Numbered from the stretch's first letter, positions 1 to 9,976 are shown. The stretch is DNA of 64,000 nt from Pseudoneobacillus sp042683745 (GCF_042683745.1 NZ_JBHUJX010000012.1:248001-312000); one strand, 5' to 3'. The notes: generated by a model from the sequence alone, not told the origin. A program made the numbers and translations.

Positions 1-1353
1 GATGAACGTCATGATTTACAAGAGGTTTATCATTATGAAAACGGAATAGAGGCATTTGTCGAATACCTAAACGAAGAAAAAGATGAGCTCCACCCTGTTG
101 TAAGCTTTGAAGGTGTACAAAATGGAATTGAGGTTGATTTTGCTTTTCAATATAACGACGGTTATTCAGAAAATGTTCTATCCTTCGTAAATAATGTTCG
201 TACAAAAGATGGAGGAACACATGAAGCAGGGGCTAAAACGGCATTAACAAGAATAATCAATGAATATTCCCGTAAAGTATCATTGCTAAAAGAGAAAGAT
301 AAAAACCTTGATGGTTCAGATATACGGGAAGGTCTTTCCGCCATTATTTCCGTTAGAATTCCTGAGGAGATGCTCCAGTTTGAGGGACAAACAAAAGGGA
401 AACTAGGTACAAGTGAAGCGAGATCTTCTGTGGATGCCGTTGTTTCCGAGCATTTATCTTATTTTTTAGAAGAGAATCCAGATATAAGTTCTCTAATCAT
501 TCGCAAATCTATTAAGGCATTTCAAGCACGTGAAGCTGCTAGGAAAGCCCGGGAAGAAGCTAGAAGCGGGAAGAAGCGGAAACGCTCTGATGCCGTATTG
601 TCAGGAAAGTTAACTCCTGCTCAATCTAGAAATCCACAGAAAAACGAATTATATTTGGTAGAGGGTGACTCTGCTGGAGGATCTGCTAAACAAGGACGTG
701 ACCGTAGATTTCAAGCGATCTTACCATTGCGAGGAAAAGTAATTAATACAGAAAAAGCAAAGCTCGCAGATATTTTTAAAAACGAAGAAATCAATACTAT
801 TATTCACGCAATTGGCGCAGGTGTTGGATCCGATTTTAGTATTGAAGATATTAATTACGACAAAGTTATTATTATGACCGATGCGGATACGGATGGTGCT
901 CATATCCAAGTTCTATTACTAACCTTCTTCTATCGATACATGAAACCATTAATTGAAGCGGGTAGAGTCTATATTGCCTTACCTCCACTTTACAAAGTAA
1001 GTAAAGGGACAGGCAAGAAAGAAGTCATTGAGTACGCTTGGAGCGAGGATGATTTGCAGTCATCGATAAAGAAAGTCGGAAAAGGCTATATTCTTCAACG
1101 TTACAAGGGACTTGGTGAGATGAATGCCGATCAGCTTTGGGATACGACGATGGACCCTGAGACTAGAACATTAATTCGAGTTCGAATCGACGATGCTGCT
1201 CGTGCTGAGCGCCGTGTCACTACTTTAATGGGTGACAAAGTTGAGCCACGCCGAAAATGGATTGAGTCCAATGTAGCCTTTGGATTAGAAGAAGATAGTA
1301 ATATACTTGAAAATGAAAATATCACCGTAATTGAGGAGGATTCTGAAGCATGA
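1..1353 (+). CDS. parE: DNA topoisomerase IV subunit B (ParE), 5'-truncated by the window edge
   Basis: This is the C-terminal 450 residues of the ATPase subunit of topoisomerase IV, which decatenates replicated chromosomes with ParC. The reading frame is open from base 1, so the GHKL ATPase domain lies outside the window. The TOPRIM domain is visible: EGDSAGGSA at about base 661 and TDADTDGAH at about base 879, the acidic Mg-binding residues of type IIA topoisomerases. ParE rather than GyrB is inferred from the partner, which is ParC-like. The stop overlaps the parC start (ATGA) and the gene's last codons carry the parC ribosome binding site, so the two are translationally coupled. Confidence 0.97.
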   Translation, partial: DERHDLQEVYHYENGIEAFVEYLNEEKDELHPVVSFEGVQNGIEVDFAFQYNDGYSENVLSFVNNVRTKDGGTHEAGAKTALTRIINEYSRKVSLLKEKDKNLDGSDIREGLSAIISVRIPEEMLQFEGQTKGKLGTSEARSSVDAVVSEHLSYFLEENPDISSLIIRKSIKAFQAREAARKAREEARSGKKRKRSDAVLSGKLTPAQSRNPQKNELYLVEGDSAGGSAKQGRDRRFQAILPLRGKVINTEKAKLADIFKNEEINTIIHAIGAGVGSDFSIEDINYDKVIIMTDADTDGAHIQVLLLTFFYRYMKPLIEAGRVYIALPPLYKVSKGTGKKEVIEYAWSEDDLQSSIKKVGKGYILQRYKGLGEMNADQLWDTTMDPETRTLIRVRIDDAARAERRVTTLMGDKVEPRRKWIESNVAFGLEEDSNILENENITVIEEDSEA

Positions 1354-3791
1354 GTTTAGGGGAAAAATTTCGGGATCTCCCTCTTGAAGATGTGTTAGGG
1401 GACCGATTTGGTCGCTATAGTAAATATATTATCCAGGAACGTGCACTTCCAGATGCACGTGATGGCTTAAAACCTGTACAACGTCGAATTTTATATGCGA
1501 TGCACGTCGATGGAAACACACAGGAAAAAGGATTTAGAAAATCAGCAAAAACAGTCGGTAATGTTATCGGTAATTATCATCCTCATGGTGATTCTTCCGT
1601 ATATGAAGCCATGGTACGTATGAGTCAGGAGTGGAAAGTTCGAAATCTCTTGATTCAAATGCATGGAAATAATGGCAGTGTTGATGGAGATCCTCCAGCA
1701 GCGATGCGTTATACAGAAGCACGACTTTCTGCTATCGCAGGCGAACTACTTAGAGATATCGAAAAAGAAACTGTTGACTTTATTCCCAATTTCGATGATA
1801 CCTCAAAAGAACCGACAGTTTTACCAGCCATGTATCCAAACTTATTAGTTAACGGTTCTACAGGAATATCTGCAGGGTATGCTACAGATATCCCACCACA
1901 TCATCTTGGTGAAGTTATCGATGCTGTCATCATGAAGATGGATCAGCCAAATGCCTCCGTTGAAGATTTGATGACTGTCATTAAAGGACCTGATTTTCCA
2001 ACTGGCGGAATCATCCAAGGCGTAGAAGGTATTAAAAAAGCCTATGAGACTGGTAAAGGAAAAATCATTGTTCGTTCCAAAACAGAGATTGAAGATATAC
2101 GTGGTGGCAAACAACAAATTGTCATTACTGAAATCCCATACGAAGTTAATAAAGCAAATTTAGTTAAAAAAATAGATGAATTCCGTCTTGACCGTAAACT
2201 GGAAGGTATTTCAGAAATTCGAGATGAAACGGATCGGACAGGCCTTCGTATTGTGATTGAATTAAAGAAGGATGCTCATGCAGAAGGGGTCCTTAATTAC
2301 CTATTTAAAAATAGTGATCTTCAAGTCACATATAATTTTAATATGGTAGCCATCAATCATAAACGCCCGATGCTAATGGGGCTTCGTGAGCTCTTAAGTG
2401 CTTATATCGATCACCAGCGCGAAGTCGTGACGAGAAGGTCCCAGTTTGAACTAAGAAAAGCAAGTGAACGACAACATATTGTTGAAGGTTTAATGAAGGC
2501 TCTATCTATTCTAGACGAAGTGATTACGACTATTAGAGCTTCTAAGGATAAAAGAGATGCAAAGGACAATTTGATTGCCAAATTTATGTTCACAGAACCA
2601 CAGTCAGAAGCGATTGTTTCATTACAGCTCTACCGTTTAACGAACACAGATATTACTGCTTTACAACAAGAAGCTGAAGAATTAGCTAAGAAAATAGAAG
2701 AATTAATGGCTATTTTGAATAGTGAATCAAAGCTTTTATCAGTCATAAAAAAAGACCTGAAAGAAGTAAAGAAGAAATACTCAGACGATAGACGTTCCAA
2801 GGTAGAAGCTGAAATTGAAGATATTAAAATTAATCTTGAGGTCATGGTACCGAATGAAGAAGTAATCGTTACTGTTACGAAAGAAGGATATGTTAAACGT
2901 ACTAGCCAAAGATCTTACGCTGCCTCAAACGGGCAAGATTTTGGCATGAAGGATTCCGATCGATTATTGGAAAAGCTTGAAACCAATACTACGGATGTTG
3001 TACTTTTGTTTACGAACAAAGGTAACTACTTATACTGCCCAGTACATGAGCTGCCTGATATTCGTTGGAAAGATCTTGGTCAGCATGTAGCAAACATTAT
3101 CCAAATTGATCGTGATGAATACATCATCAAAGCGATTGCCATTAAAGATTTTGAAAGTCCAGCTTATTTATTATTTATTACGAAAAATGGTATGGTCAAA
3201 AAGACGGAGTTAAATCAATATAAGGCACAACGTTACTCCAAGCCTTTAGTTGCCGTTAATTTAAAAGACGATGACGAAGCGATTGATGTTCATTTAACAG
3301 ATGGAACGAAAGAAGTATTTCTAACAACTTCTTTGGGCTATGCACTATGGTTCCATGAAGAAGAAGTAAATATAGTCGGAGCACGTGCAGCCGGAGTGAA
3401 GGGAATTAATTTGAAAGATGGAGATTTCGTTGTAGGAGGAAAAATCATTTCTTCTTCTGAACAAAAGTCCTTGGTCATTGCGACTCAACGGGGTGCCATC
3501 AAGAGAATGAAAATATCCGAATTTGAACGTGCGACAAGAGCAAAACGAGGCGTTGTAATCCTCCGTGAGCTAAAATCTAATCCACATCGTGTTATTGGGT
3601 TTGTTTTCGCAAATGAAGGTAATTTAGTCTATATTCAATCCGAAAAAGGAACGATCGAAAGTACAGAGATTTCTGAAATCAGATTCAATGATCGTTATTC
3701 CAATGGGTCATTCCTAATAGATGAAACTGAAAGTGGTCCAGTAAAAGAAATATGGCTAGTGGAAAACGAAAATAGTAAAACTGAAATGTAG
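1350..3791 (+). CDS. parC: DNA topoisomerase IV subunit A (ParC)
   Basis: This is the DNA cleavage and religation subunit of topoisomerase IV, 813 residues, full length for the family. The breakage-reunion domain is N-terminal, with the catalytic tyrosine at residue 121 (AAMRYTEARL). The quinolone-resistance region reads HPHGDSSVYEA (residues 77-87), with Ser82/Ser83 and Glu86 in the form usual for sensitive enzymes. A coiled-coil stretch lies around residues 430-500. The C-terminal third is the beta-pinwheel DNA-wrapping domain. The start overlaps the parE stop by 4 bases, with GAGGAGG just upstream. A strong intrinsic terminator follows. Confidence 0.97.
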   Translation: MSLGEKFRDLPLEDVLGDRFGRYSKYIIQERALPDARDGLKPVQRRILYAMHVDGNTQEKGFRKSAKTVGNVIGNYHPHGDSSVYEAMVRMSQEWKVRNLLIQMHGNNGSVDGDPPAAMRYTEARLSAIAGELLRDIEKETVDFIPNFDDTSKEPTVLPAMYPNLLVNGSTGISAGYATDIPPHHLGEVIDAVIMKMDQPNASVEDLMTVIKGPDFPTGGIIQGVEGIKKAYETGKGKIIVRSKTEIEDIRGGKQQIVITEIPYEVNKANLVKKIDEFRLDRKLEGISEIRDETDRTGLRIVIELKKDAHAEGVLNYLFKNSDLQVTYNFNMVAINHKRPMLMGLRELLSAYIDHQREVVTRRSQFELRKASERQHIVEGLMKALSILDEVITTIRASKDKRDAKDNLIAKFMFTEPQSEAIVSLQLYRLTNTDITALQQEAEELAKKIEELMAILNSESKLLSVIKKDLKEVKKKYSDDRRSKVEAEIEDIKINLEVMVPNEEVIVTVTKEGYVKRTSQRSYAASNGQDFGMKDSDRLLEKLETNTTDVVLLFTNKGNYLYCPVHELPDIRWKDLGQHVANIIQIDRDEYIIKAIAIKDFESPAYLLFITKNGMVKKTELNQYKAQRYSKPLVAVNLKDDDEAIDVHLTDGTKEVFLTTSLGYALWFHEEEVNIVGARAAGVKGINLKDGDFVVGGKIISSSEQKSLVIATQRGAIKRMKISEFERATRAKRGVVILRELKSNPHRVIGFVFANEGNLVYIQSEKGTIESTEISEIRFNDRYSNGSFLIDETESGPVKEIWLVENENSKTEM

Positions 3792-3812
3792 AATAATATG
3801 ATTTTGTTTAAG

Positions 3813-3841
3813 CCTCCCATTATTATATGGGAGGTTTTTTT
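3813..3841 (+). terminator. Rho-independent terminator after parC
   Basis: Perfect 8-bp stem (CCTCCCAT / ATGGGAGG) with a TATTAT loop, followed by a T-rich run. It ends the parE-parC operon. Confidence 0.9.
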
Positions 3842-3909
3842 CTAATCTGATATGAACTTTCCATTTTTGGTGATACTAAAAATATGACACTATATCTGGA
3901 GGACACGAA

Positions 3910-4656
3910 ATGAGAAAGGCAGTGCTAATTCAGTTGACTACCATTTTACTACTCGCACTATCTACTGGGGTATACGCCACAAAGACCGTTCCAAAGAAAG
4001 TTTTACTAATTGAAAGAAATGAAGATATTACTGGCGATGGAATATCTGAAAAAATCATCATTAAAGGCGTACCATTCCAAGATAATGATATTTTTAAGGA
4101 ATTTCAACTTACCATCAAACTTTCCAATAACAAGGTCATCAAAGAAGAACTAGAATACGGGGTAGAACCTAAAATTTATTTAATTGATTTAAATCATGAT
4201 CGAATAAAGGATGTATTCATAAGTTTACCTACTGTTCAAAGTGGGGAAGAAGGAAATCAGTATCTTTATTCAGCAAAAGATTTTAAAATTAATAAAATAA
4301 ATGTACCAGATCTATTAGAAATTGATGGTCAATTTACTGATGAATACAAGGCGAAAATTTCTATTCCTGCGACTAATAAGCACTTAGTCTTTGATCTGAT
4401 AAATAGAAAAGAAAAATATGATTCACTTGGCATGTATCAAAATAGTAAATTAAATGAACCGTTCGAACTAATGATTTCACCAACCGGAGAGATAAAACCT
4501 ATTTCAACTGAAGGTAATGGAAATTTACTTAAATGTACCCAGAGAATTTGTGGAACTTCAAAGTCTGATACAATCGCGTTAGTTGAATCTACCTGGAAAT
4601 ACAAAAAAGGCGATTGGCAGCTAGTTGCTGCAGAAGTTAAAGAAATGAATAATTAA
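3910..4656 (+). CDS. Secreted protein with acidic DxDxDG-like loops, function unknown
   Basis: A 248-residue protein with a typical signal peptide: MRK, then a hydrophobic stretch to about residue 23, with likely cleavage after VYA. Two acidic loops, DITGDGISEK (about residues 39-48) and DLNHDRIKD (about 97-105), resemble calcium-binding loops of VCBS/FG-GAP-type repeats. The rest is beta-rich. A good ribosome binding site (TGGAGGA) precedes the ATG. It stands alone between two terminator-like hairpins. No enzyme motif is seen. A role outside the membrane is inferred from the signal peptide only. Confidence 0.75.
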   Translation: MRKAVLIQLTTILLLALSTGVYATKTVPKKVLLIERNEDITGDGISEKIIIKGVPFQDNDIFKEFQLTIKLSNNKVIKEELEYGVEPKIYLIDLNHDRIKDVFISLPTVQSGEEGNQYLYSAKDFKINKINVPDLLEIDGQFTDEYKAKISIPATNKHLVFDLINRKEKYDSLGMYQNSKLNEPFELMISPTGEIKPISTEGNGNLLKCTQRICGTSKSDTIALVESTWKYKKGDWQLVAAEVKEMNN

Positions 4657-5264
4657 ATTGATAAAGAAAAGATTCCGATAATTTTATTATGTAAACTAGA
4701 AGAGAAAATTAATTGTTAAGTGTGAAAAAAATAGAAATACTAGTCATTTAAGCATTAACCAAATGTAATACATCATTTATATAAGTATTAAAAACGAATC
4801 GATTATATATAAAATAATCTCTGTGATCTAAGCCAGAGATTATTTTATTTCAGCAAAAGAAAAATCGAAGCAATAAATAAAATTGCTGTCAGTTTGATTA
4901 GAAATTTTTTTTCTGTCTCACTATCTTAAGTAAACTTTGATATTGAGACCTATTCTTTATTTTATTATTCAACTTCCGAGAATAAGTATTATGTAAACTA
5001 GGAAAAATCCTTAACAGAACAATAACAACCCTTTCAACTTCTGTACGTTGTAGGAAAAGTGTATACAAGTTGGAACCAAATGTGTCTTAAGTCAACATGA
5101 CAAATATACAATCTCCATTCCCTTCATTTATACTAGTTCATTGAAACAAAAATGAAAATGATACATAATAAACTGCTTTTTGGAATAAAAAATATTTGTA
5201 ATTTCTTTTACAATTATCTCTACTCTAGAAAAAATTACGGGTTTAGATCAGCTCATTCATTTCG
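4657..5264. other. Intergenic, AT-rich, with one large hairpin
   Basis: No convincing gene is seen on either strand. The only clear structure is the 13-bp inverted repeat at 4811-4846. Confidence 0.6.
4811..4846. terminator. Bidirectional intrinsic terminator
   Basis: Perfect 13-bp inverted repeat (AAAATAATCTCTG and its complement) with a 10-nt loop. The A/T ends give a U-run on either strand. It lies between the secreted-protein gene and the convergent DinB pseudogene. Confidence 0.75.
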
Positions 5265-5744
5265 TTAGGACCAATAAACGCCATTCCAAAAAGATTGCAA
5301 CTTTCGCAACAGAACAATTTGGCCGAGATGATACGTATCGTACATCATGATATTGCTGAGTAAACGCTCAATAGAGTAACTGTTAGCTGCATACGGAGAT
5401 GCTAACTTTTTATCGTCAAGGTCCGCAATGACCGTTTGTAATTTATTCATGACTTCATAAAGGCGCTGCACTGTATAGGCCCACCCAATTTCGTCTTCTG
5501 GATCCCCCGGATTTCCAAAGGTTTCATCATTGCCTTAAGCTTTATGCGGATTCTCAGTGCCCTTAATTCGATGGATCACATCTTCTTTCCAAAATATCAA
5601 GTTGTTGACAATCTGCCAAATCGAATTAGTCATTCCATAACTTGTCCATGCTGCCTCAGCTGAGTTGACTCCATGAAGCGCCTGATCCACGGATGCAAAC
5701 CACTCATTCTAATTGCAATGCATGTCTAGTTGTTCTAAAAACAT
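5265..5744 (-). pseudogene. DinB-family protein, inactivated by two in-frame stops
   Basis: Translating the minus strand from an ATG at 5744 gives a full-length (about 159-residue) DinB/YfiT-like four-helix protein in a single frame, interrupted by TAG at 5709-5711 (codon 12) and TAA at 5535-5537 (codon 70). The C-terminal helix is recognisable (YDTYHLGQIVLLRKLQ). The usual first metal-binding histidine (expected NHLIFWK) reads NNLIFWK, so the site had already degenerated. Family members are metal-dependent, and some are bacillithiol transferases. Only the C-terminal 68 codons remain open. Confidence 0.8.
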
Positions 5745-6063
5745 TTTGAGTTGCTTTTTTATTCTTAATTACAATAGAATGGCATTCATCAAATTATTCA
5801 ATTGAGGGAAAAAGTATATAGGATTAATGCTTTTTGAATATGCATTCTTTAACCCTCCTGTCCCGTTTCTCCCATAAGAAAAGGAGCTACTTGCGCAACT
5901 CCATTAATACAATCTAGCTCTTCTTTAGTGTATAAAACACAAGAATTTCATATTTTTCATGGGCACCAATACAGGCATATAGTTATTGACCTACATAAAA
6001 TAAATCATATCAATTTATGTTATTCTATGGAACTCATTGATTTTAAATATAGGGGGATTATAT
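5745..6063. other. Intergenic upstream of the staygreen gene
   Basis: No gene is seen. A small hairpin-like stretch near 5882-5903 (GGAG...GCGCAACTCC) resembles the cargo hairpin of the repeat copy at 32.78 kb. A TTGACC hexamer at 5986 could be part of a promoter, but no well-spaced -10 element is evident. Confidence 0.4.
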
Positions 6064-6534
6064 ATGTCTGTTTTTAATCCACAGAAATTATCAGTAAAAC
6101 TTATTCCACCTACCACATTCGTTCAACCAGTTGAAGGAAGAAAATATACTCTCACTCATTCAGATATTACAGCAGAATTATTTTTAGATATTGGATATGT
6201 GTACAACAATAAATCCATTAACCCAAAAATGCGTGACGAATTATTAGCAGAATGGAAAAAAGATTCACAAGGTCGTTTAAATATAGTAGGAAAAGCGTAT
6301 GTGGATGGTGGGGAGTTCAGTCAAAAAGTTGCAGACACTCGTTTTAAAATATTCAAAAAAGAAATGGCTACTGCACTTAATGGAATTGTCTATGGTGACC
6401 TTCCCTTTTACGTTCACTATCCCTCCCTCGTCAATTCACCCATTTTTATCCATTTCTTATCAACTTATCCGCAATATAGACAGGTTGCTTTTTATGGTAC
6501 ACCACGCCAATATTTAAACCACTCTATCAAATAA
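6064..6534 (+). CDS. Staygreen (SGR)-family protein
   Basis: A 156-residue protein beginning MSVFNPQKLSV, with the conserved block RKYTLTHSDITAELFL and the RDELLAEW motif typical of bacterial staygreen proteins. Plant SGR removes Mg from chlorophyll a, and some bacterial homologues have been reported to dechelate chlorophyll in vitro. The substrate in a non-photosynthetic Bacillus is unknown. The start was placed at 6064, not the upstream in-frame ATG at 6037, because AGGGGG sits 6-7 bases before it. It is monocistronic and complete. Confidence 0.82.
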   Translation: MSVFNPQKLSVKLIPPTTFVQPVEGRKYTLTHSDITAELFLDIGYVYNNKSINPKMRDELLAEWKKDSQGRLNIVGKAYVDGGEFSQKVADTRFKIFKKEMATALNGIVYGDLPFYVHYPSLVNSPIFIHFLSTYPQYRQVAFYGTPRQYLNHSIK

Positions 6535-7030
6535 CCTGACCTTCCGCACCATCAAATATTGCTCCTATCCATGCACCCTGAATTCCTACGGTTTACTAAT
6601 TAAGAGTTTTGTGAAGAATTAGTAAAAACACAAGTCATAGCTGTCAAATGATAATAATAAGCAAAAGTTTGTACTTGAATAAGGTCTGAAACTTCATTTT
6701 ATCATTTATCACAATAGGTTTTTTTATTTTGCTCCACTTTATTTGTGACCACTGTGTAAATGGTATTTGTAGTTGAAATAAATCATACAATTCTTTGCTC
6801 TTGAAAACTGAATAAACAAAACACACCATCACCTAGAGCTTCAACACATTCATCAAATAAAGCTCCATAATTATCACATTCCTTTGACTTTCGACATTCT
6901 AATAGAAATTCTAACATTTATTTCTATCATTACTTTCCATATCTTTAACATCCCTTATTATTATTAAAAGTAACGCACCACTTTAGTTTAAGTGTAATTG
7001 TTCACAAATTTATTAATTAAATAGTTACAT
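6535..7030. other. Intergenic, no supported gene
   Basis: A 62-codon minus-strand frame (6644-6832) is open but has no recognisable domain and a biased AT-driven composition, so it is not called. From about 6982 the sequence belongs to the duplicated block shared with 26245-26875. Confidence 0.4.
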
Positions 7031-7612
7031 CTATTTTTCTTCAATCGCCATACGTAAGTTCGAGATAACTCCAATAAGCAATACTAGCGAACAAACCATT
7101 TTTTCAAAAGGTGTTCCAAACAATTGTTGTATAAATCCAAAAGACCAAAGTACAACAAAAAACCAAGATATAACGGTTATTCCTCTTTTGTATTTATATA
7201 GTTTAATTCTACCAACAATCAACGTAAAAACTACTCCAATAATAGAAATAACGATATTTATAACAGATATTGGTAGCTGTTCAGCGAATGATTCAGACCT
7301 TCCACCATTAACCCATGTGAATGGAATATTTTTGCTTATAATAAGAAAGTGGATTAAGATAGTCAAAGAGTAAAAAATAATTCCCATAAATACAGCAGTT
7401 TTCATATTAATTTTCCTGAGTTTTTCTAAAATAAAATCACCTCATTTTTCTTCCTGTTTTAATTTTATTAATCCAGTAAAATACTATTCCTATAACTCTT
7501 ACCATCTGACAGGTAACTGAAAGTAAGATTTCGAAGAGTTATCAAAAATCACCATTAATCTTAAACAGAGCAAAAAACATCGGCTAGGTATTCTTGTTGA
7601 ACTAACTCCCCT
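6982..7612. repeat. Duplicated block, copy 1 (pair with 26245-26875)
   Basis: About 630 bp nearly identical to a second block 19 kb away, in the same orientation. It covers the 124-residue membrane protein gene and flanking noncoding DNA. Similarity starts near CTTTAGTTTAAGTGTAATTG and stops at GAACTAACT, within the intergenic repeat motif on both sides. Confidence 0.85.
7031..7405 (-). CDS. Small four-TM membrane protein, copy 1
   Basis: A 124-residue protein with about four hydrophobic segments (residues 5-25, 47-66, 77-95, 98-116) and short basic loops. The N-terminal segment is followed by an extracytoplasmic-looking loop (FTWVNGGRSESF). It is almost identical to the protein encoded at 26294-26668 (about seven substitutions). 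The ATG follows AGGAAA. Family and function are not recognised. Both copies being open argues that the protein is made. Confidence 0.7.
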   Translation of the reverse strand: MKTAVFMGIIFYSLTILIHFLIISKNIPFTWVNGGRSESFAEQLPISVINIVISIIGVVFTLIVGRIKLYKYKRGITVISWFFVVLWSFGFIQQLFGTPFEKMVCSLVLLIGVISNLRMAIEEK

Positions 7613-7694
7613 TTTGTTCCTTAACAAAATATAAAGCGATCTACAGATGCAAATAGCTGTCTTAGTAAACTAAAGCCCCCGTTAGTACAACAAG
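7596..7694. repeat. Intergenic hairpin repeat copy (degenerate AGCGATC type)
   Basis: Begins GAACTAACTCCCC and ends ACTAAAGCCCCCGTTAGT plus ACAACAAG. Between them is a decayed form of the AGCGATCTGC/GCAGATCGCT hairpin seen intact near 42.02 kb. Confidence 0.65.
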
Positions 7695-7716
7695 AAAAAA
7701 ACTTTTTTCAAAATAC

Positions 7717-8591
7717 TTAATTACATTGTCGATACTTTACAATTGTTAGATGTCCCCACTCTTTATCAAGTTGTTCTTTCGAAAGTATCTTCCAAGGGTT
7801 AAACATCGTTTGTCCATGTTTATTGAAATATAATTCATCCCCAATAGAGTAAGCTGCATGTTGAATGGTAGCATTTTCATCTTTCCAAGTTACAATGTCC
7901 CCTTGGTGTAGTCCTTCATCTTGAAACTCCTCATAGCGATACTGTTTCAATTTTCAAGAAATGTTTTTTGATGTATCCATTCATAAATAAACCACCCTTG
8001 CTTCCCTTTCGAAATAGCAAATAAAACTGCTGCTAAACAATTTGCACCTTAAAAATGACCAAAAGTATTGGCAAATGGTTTGAGAAAACTAGGTAAGGAT
8101 TTTGGTGTTTCCTCACATTCTCCCTTATCCCACCATTCATAAACCATTGTTGTAAGTAACTGTTCTTTAAATGACTGATCAAACTTTTCCCACATGGAAC
8201 GCTGAATGACAACGTTCCCATTCACTACATAGCTTGAAGGTATTTTTTCTATTTCATGTATAAATGTAATGGGGAGTACAAGTCCTCTTTCACTTAGCAC
8301 TTGTGAATTTAGAATTAATTGTTTTTCCTCTTCAGATATGTTTTCAATCCATTCTTTTTCAGCTATGATTACGTACTGAGCGTTCTTTATATTCCAGTAC
8401 TCATAACCATTTACATAATTTAATTGTCCATACGTACTGTGATTATAAAACTCATCTATTGGCATTAATAACACATCTGTAAAATCTATTTCATTATTAA
8501 GATGTTCTTTCGATAGGAAAAATAAGTCTTTTTCTGGTACATAACTATCTATCCATGAAAGTAAAACTTTTTTTGGGGGTTTTATTATCAC
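7717..8591 (-). pseudogene. NlpC/P60-like cysteine peptidase-type protein, broken by a stop and a frameshift
   Basis: The first part runs from a GTG at 8591 (SD TTGGAGGA upstream) to an in-frame TAA at 8049-8051. Directly after the stop the same frame continues GANCLAAVLFA, a likely catalytic-cysteine motif. A 1-base deletion near 7945-7950 then shifts to the frame encoding QGDIVTWKD and a conserved-looking His (IQHAAYSIGDELYF). Joined, this gives a single protein of about 295 residues with a C-terminal Cys/His domain resembling NlpC/P60-like folds. The N-terminal 180 residues match nothing I recognise. Two lesions make activity unlikely. Confidence 0.7.
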
Positions 8592-8606
8592 TATGTATTC
8601 CTCCAA

Positions 8607-8922
8607 GTTAAGTTTAACTGCATATTGTTTTAATAACTATACTTACATTTTAACTACTATTTCTCTGTAATTGAATTTCCTTTTCATGTTCCGCCTTTTC
8701 ATATGAGACTATATTCGATAATATAGAGCAAAAATCCTTGTTCAACTAAAATGATTCGTTAGTTGATCAACGAAAAAGAGAGCTGCCTGCCGAAATTCCA
8801 TCTTCAACCTATGCCCCATTTACTTTATGTCCATTTATTCAAATTTTATTTTCTATGATTATTTTTTTAAAAGGACCGCAAAATAAGACGGTTGGGAATG
8901 TCTTAGCAAAGGAGGAACACCA
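8607..8922. other. Intergenic with a repeat remnant
   Basis: No gene is seen. Around 8740-8785 the sequence GTTCAACTAAAATGATTCG then TTAGTTGATCAAC is a remnant of the intergenic repeat end motif. Confidence 0.45.
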
Positions 8923-9063
8923 ATGTCCAAAGATAAGCAGACACCTTCATCAGAGGTAGATCAAAAGAAACTTTTAAATGATAAAGTGGAGAAAGCTCGT
9001 CAAAACAATTTTGAAGATAACCACATTCGAAGAGTAACTACAAACGGTGCCCAAGGAGAATAA
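8923..9063 (+). CDS. 46-residue hydrophilic protein, function unknown
   Basis: Short but well supported: a near-perfect ribosome binding site (AAAGGAGGA) 6 bases before the ATG, and an intrinsic terminator 13 bases after the stop. The protein (MSKDKQTPSSEVDQKK...) is highly charged, has no cysteine and no hydrophobic segment, and is probably helical in the middle. Small hydrophilic Bacillus proteins of this size are often sporulation-associated, but no SASP signature is visible, so that is only a guess. Confidence 0.65.
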   Translation: MSKDKQTPSSEVDQKKLLNDKVEKARQNNFEDNHIRRVTTNGAQGE

Positions 9064-9075
9064 GTTTTTCTAAGG

Positions 9076-9106
9076 AGCAGAATATCATTTCACGATATTC
9101 TGCTTT
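9076..9106 (+). terminator. Intrinsic terminator after the 46-residue gene
   Basis: 11-bp stem AGCAGAATATC / GATATTCTGCT with a 7-nt loop and a short T run. Confidence 0.75.
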
Positions 9107-9418
9107 ATCCATTCAGTTAGTCTAATAGGTGTAGACTCATTACAATGTTCCGCAATTTGTTATCTGAAAAAATGCATTATTATTAATGGAGTTTTCCACA
9201 ATCGTTCTTCAACTCCCTCAGTTTGATACGAATATCTCTCGATTGCTCACTTATTCGCAGGATTTCAAAACCCTTTAAATTGGATTTACAGGTAATTGAA
9301 ATGAGTTTAGATCATTTTCGCTTCGTGAAGGCATAGTTAAATAATGGAGTAGATGGTTACTCCATATTTAACATATAATACACATTTACCTATCAGTTTC
9401 ATTACTGATTTCATTTTT
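9107..9418. other. Intergenic, nothing recognised
   Basis: No gene, hairpin or repeat that I can support between the terminator and the IS110 relic. Confidence 0.4.
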
Positions 9419-9976
9419 TTAATCTTCTTCTCCTTCACAATAGGAATGGATAGCTTTAAACTCAGGGTTATTCATCACAAGGCTCATAGTTGCTAAGTAG
9501 AGAAAGCGTCGAAGCCTTGACCTGCCACGTTTTGAAATAACTATTTGCCCTTTCCATTTACCTGAACTTGCTTCTGCTAAGTGTAATCCTGCATGACGCA
9601 ATAAGAATTCCCATGAGAAAATCCACTTAGATCCCCTGCTTCACCTAATATTCCTGCTAATGAGATTTCACTTATTCCCTTTATCGTAAGCAGTTTCTTT
9701 GCAAACGGTATTTGAATGAGAACTTCTTTTACTTGTTGTTCAACTCTAGTAATTGAGCTTTTTAGGTCCTGGTTGTCTTTTCATTAATGACTTCCATCCC
9801 GTCATGACATCTAGTGACTCCATTGAAGATATTTCATCTGGAGTCGGAAACAAACGGATGGTTGCAATGGCCCCTTTGCACGATACATCGTTAAACACTT
9901 GTCGCAGCTCCGGAAAGACCACATCTCCCCATCGATTTATTTGATTAATAGACATTACTAGACGTTTTACAATCAT
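9419..9976 (-). mobile_element. IS110-family transposase relic (C-terminal half, multiply frameshifted)
   Basis: Pieces of one IS110-type transposase appear in consecutive frames. At 9746-9976 is the middle region (INRWGDVVFPELRQVF, LFPTPDEISSM). At about 9600-9770 is the helix-hairpin-helix of the Transposase_20 domain (TIKGISEISLAGILGE). At 9419-9601 is its end (GLHLAEASSGKWKG, RLRRFLYLATMSL). Frames change near 9765 and near 9600. The N-terminal DEDD RuvC-like catalytic domain is absent. IS110 elements lack long terminal repeats, so the ends cannot be placed. Dead element. Confidence 0.85.

Noticed and set aside
1845..2117. Long minus-strand open frames inside parE and parC
   Set aside because: They are shadows of the strongly supported coding strand, without SD or domain.
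6644..6832. 62-codon minus-strand frame
   Set aside because: No domain, AT-driven composition and no homologue I recognise; position in a gap is not enough.
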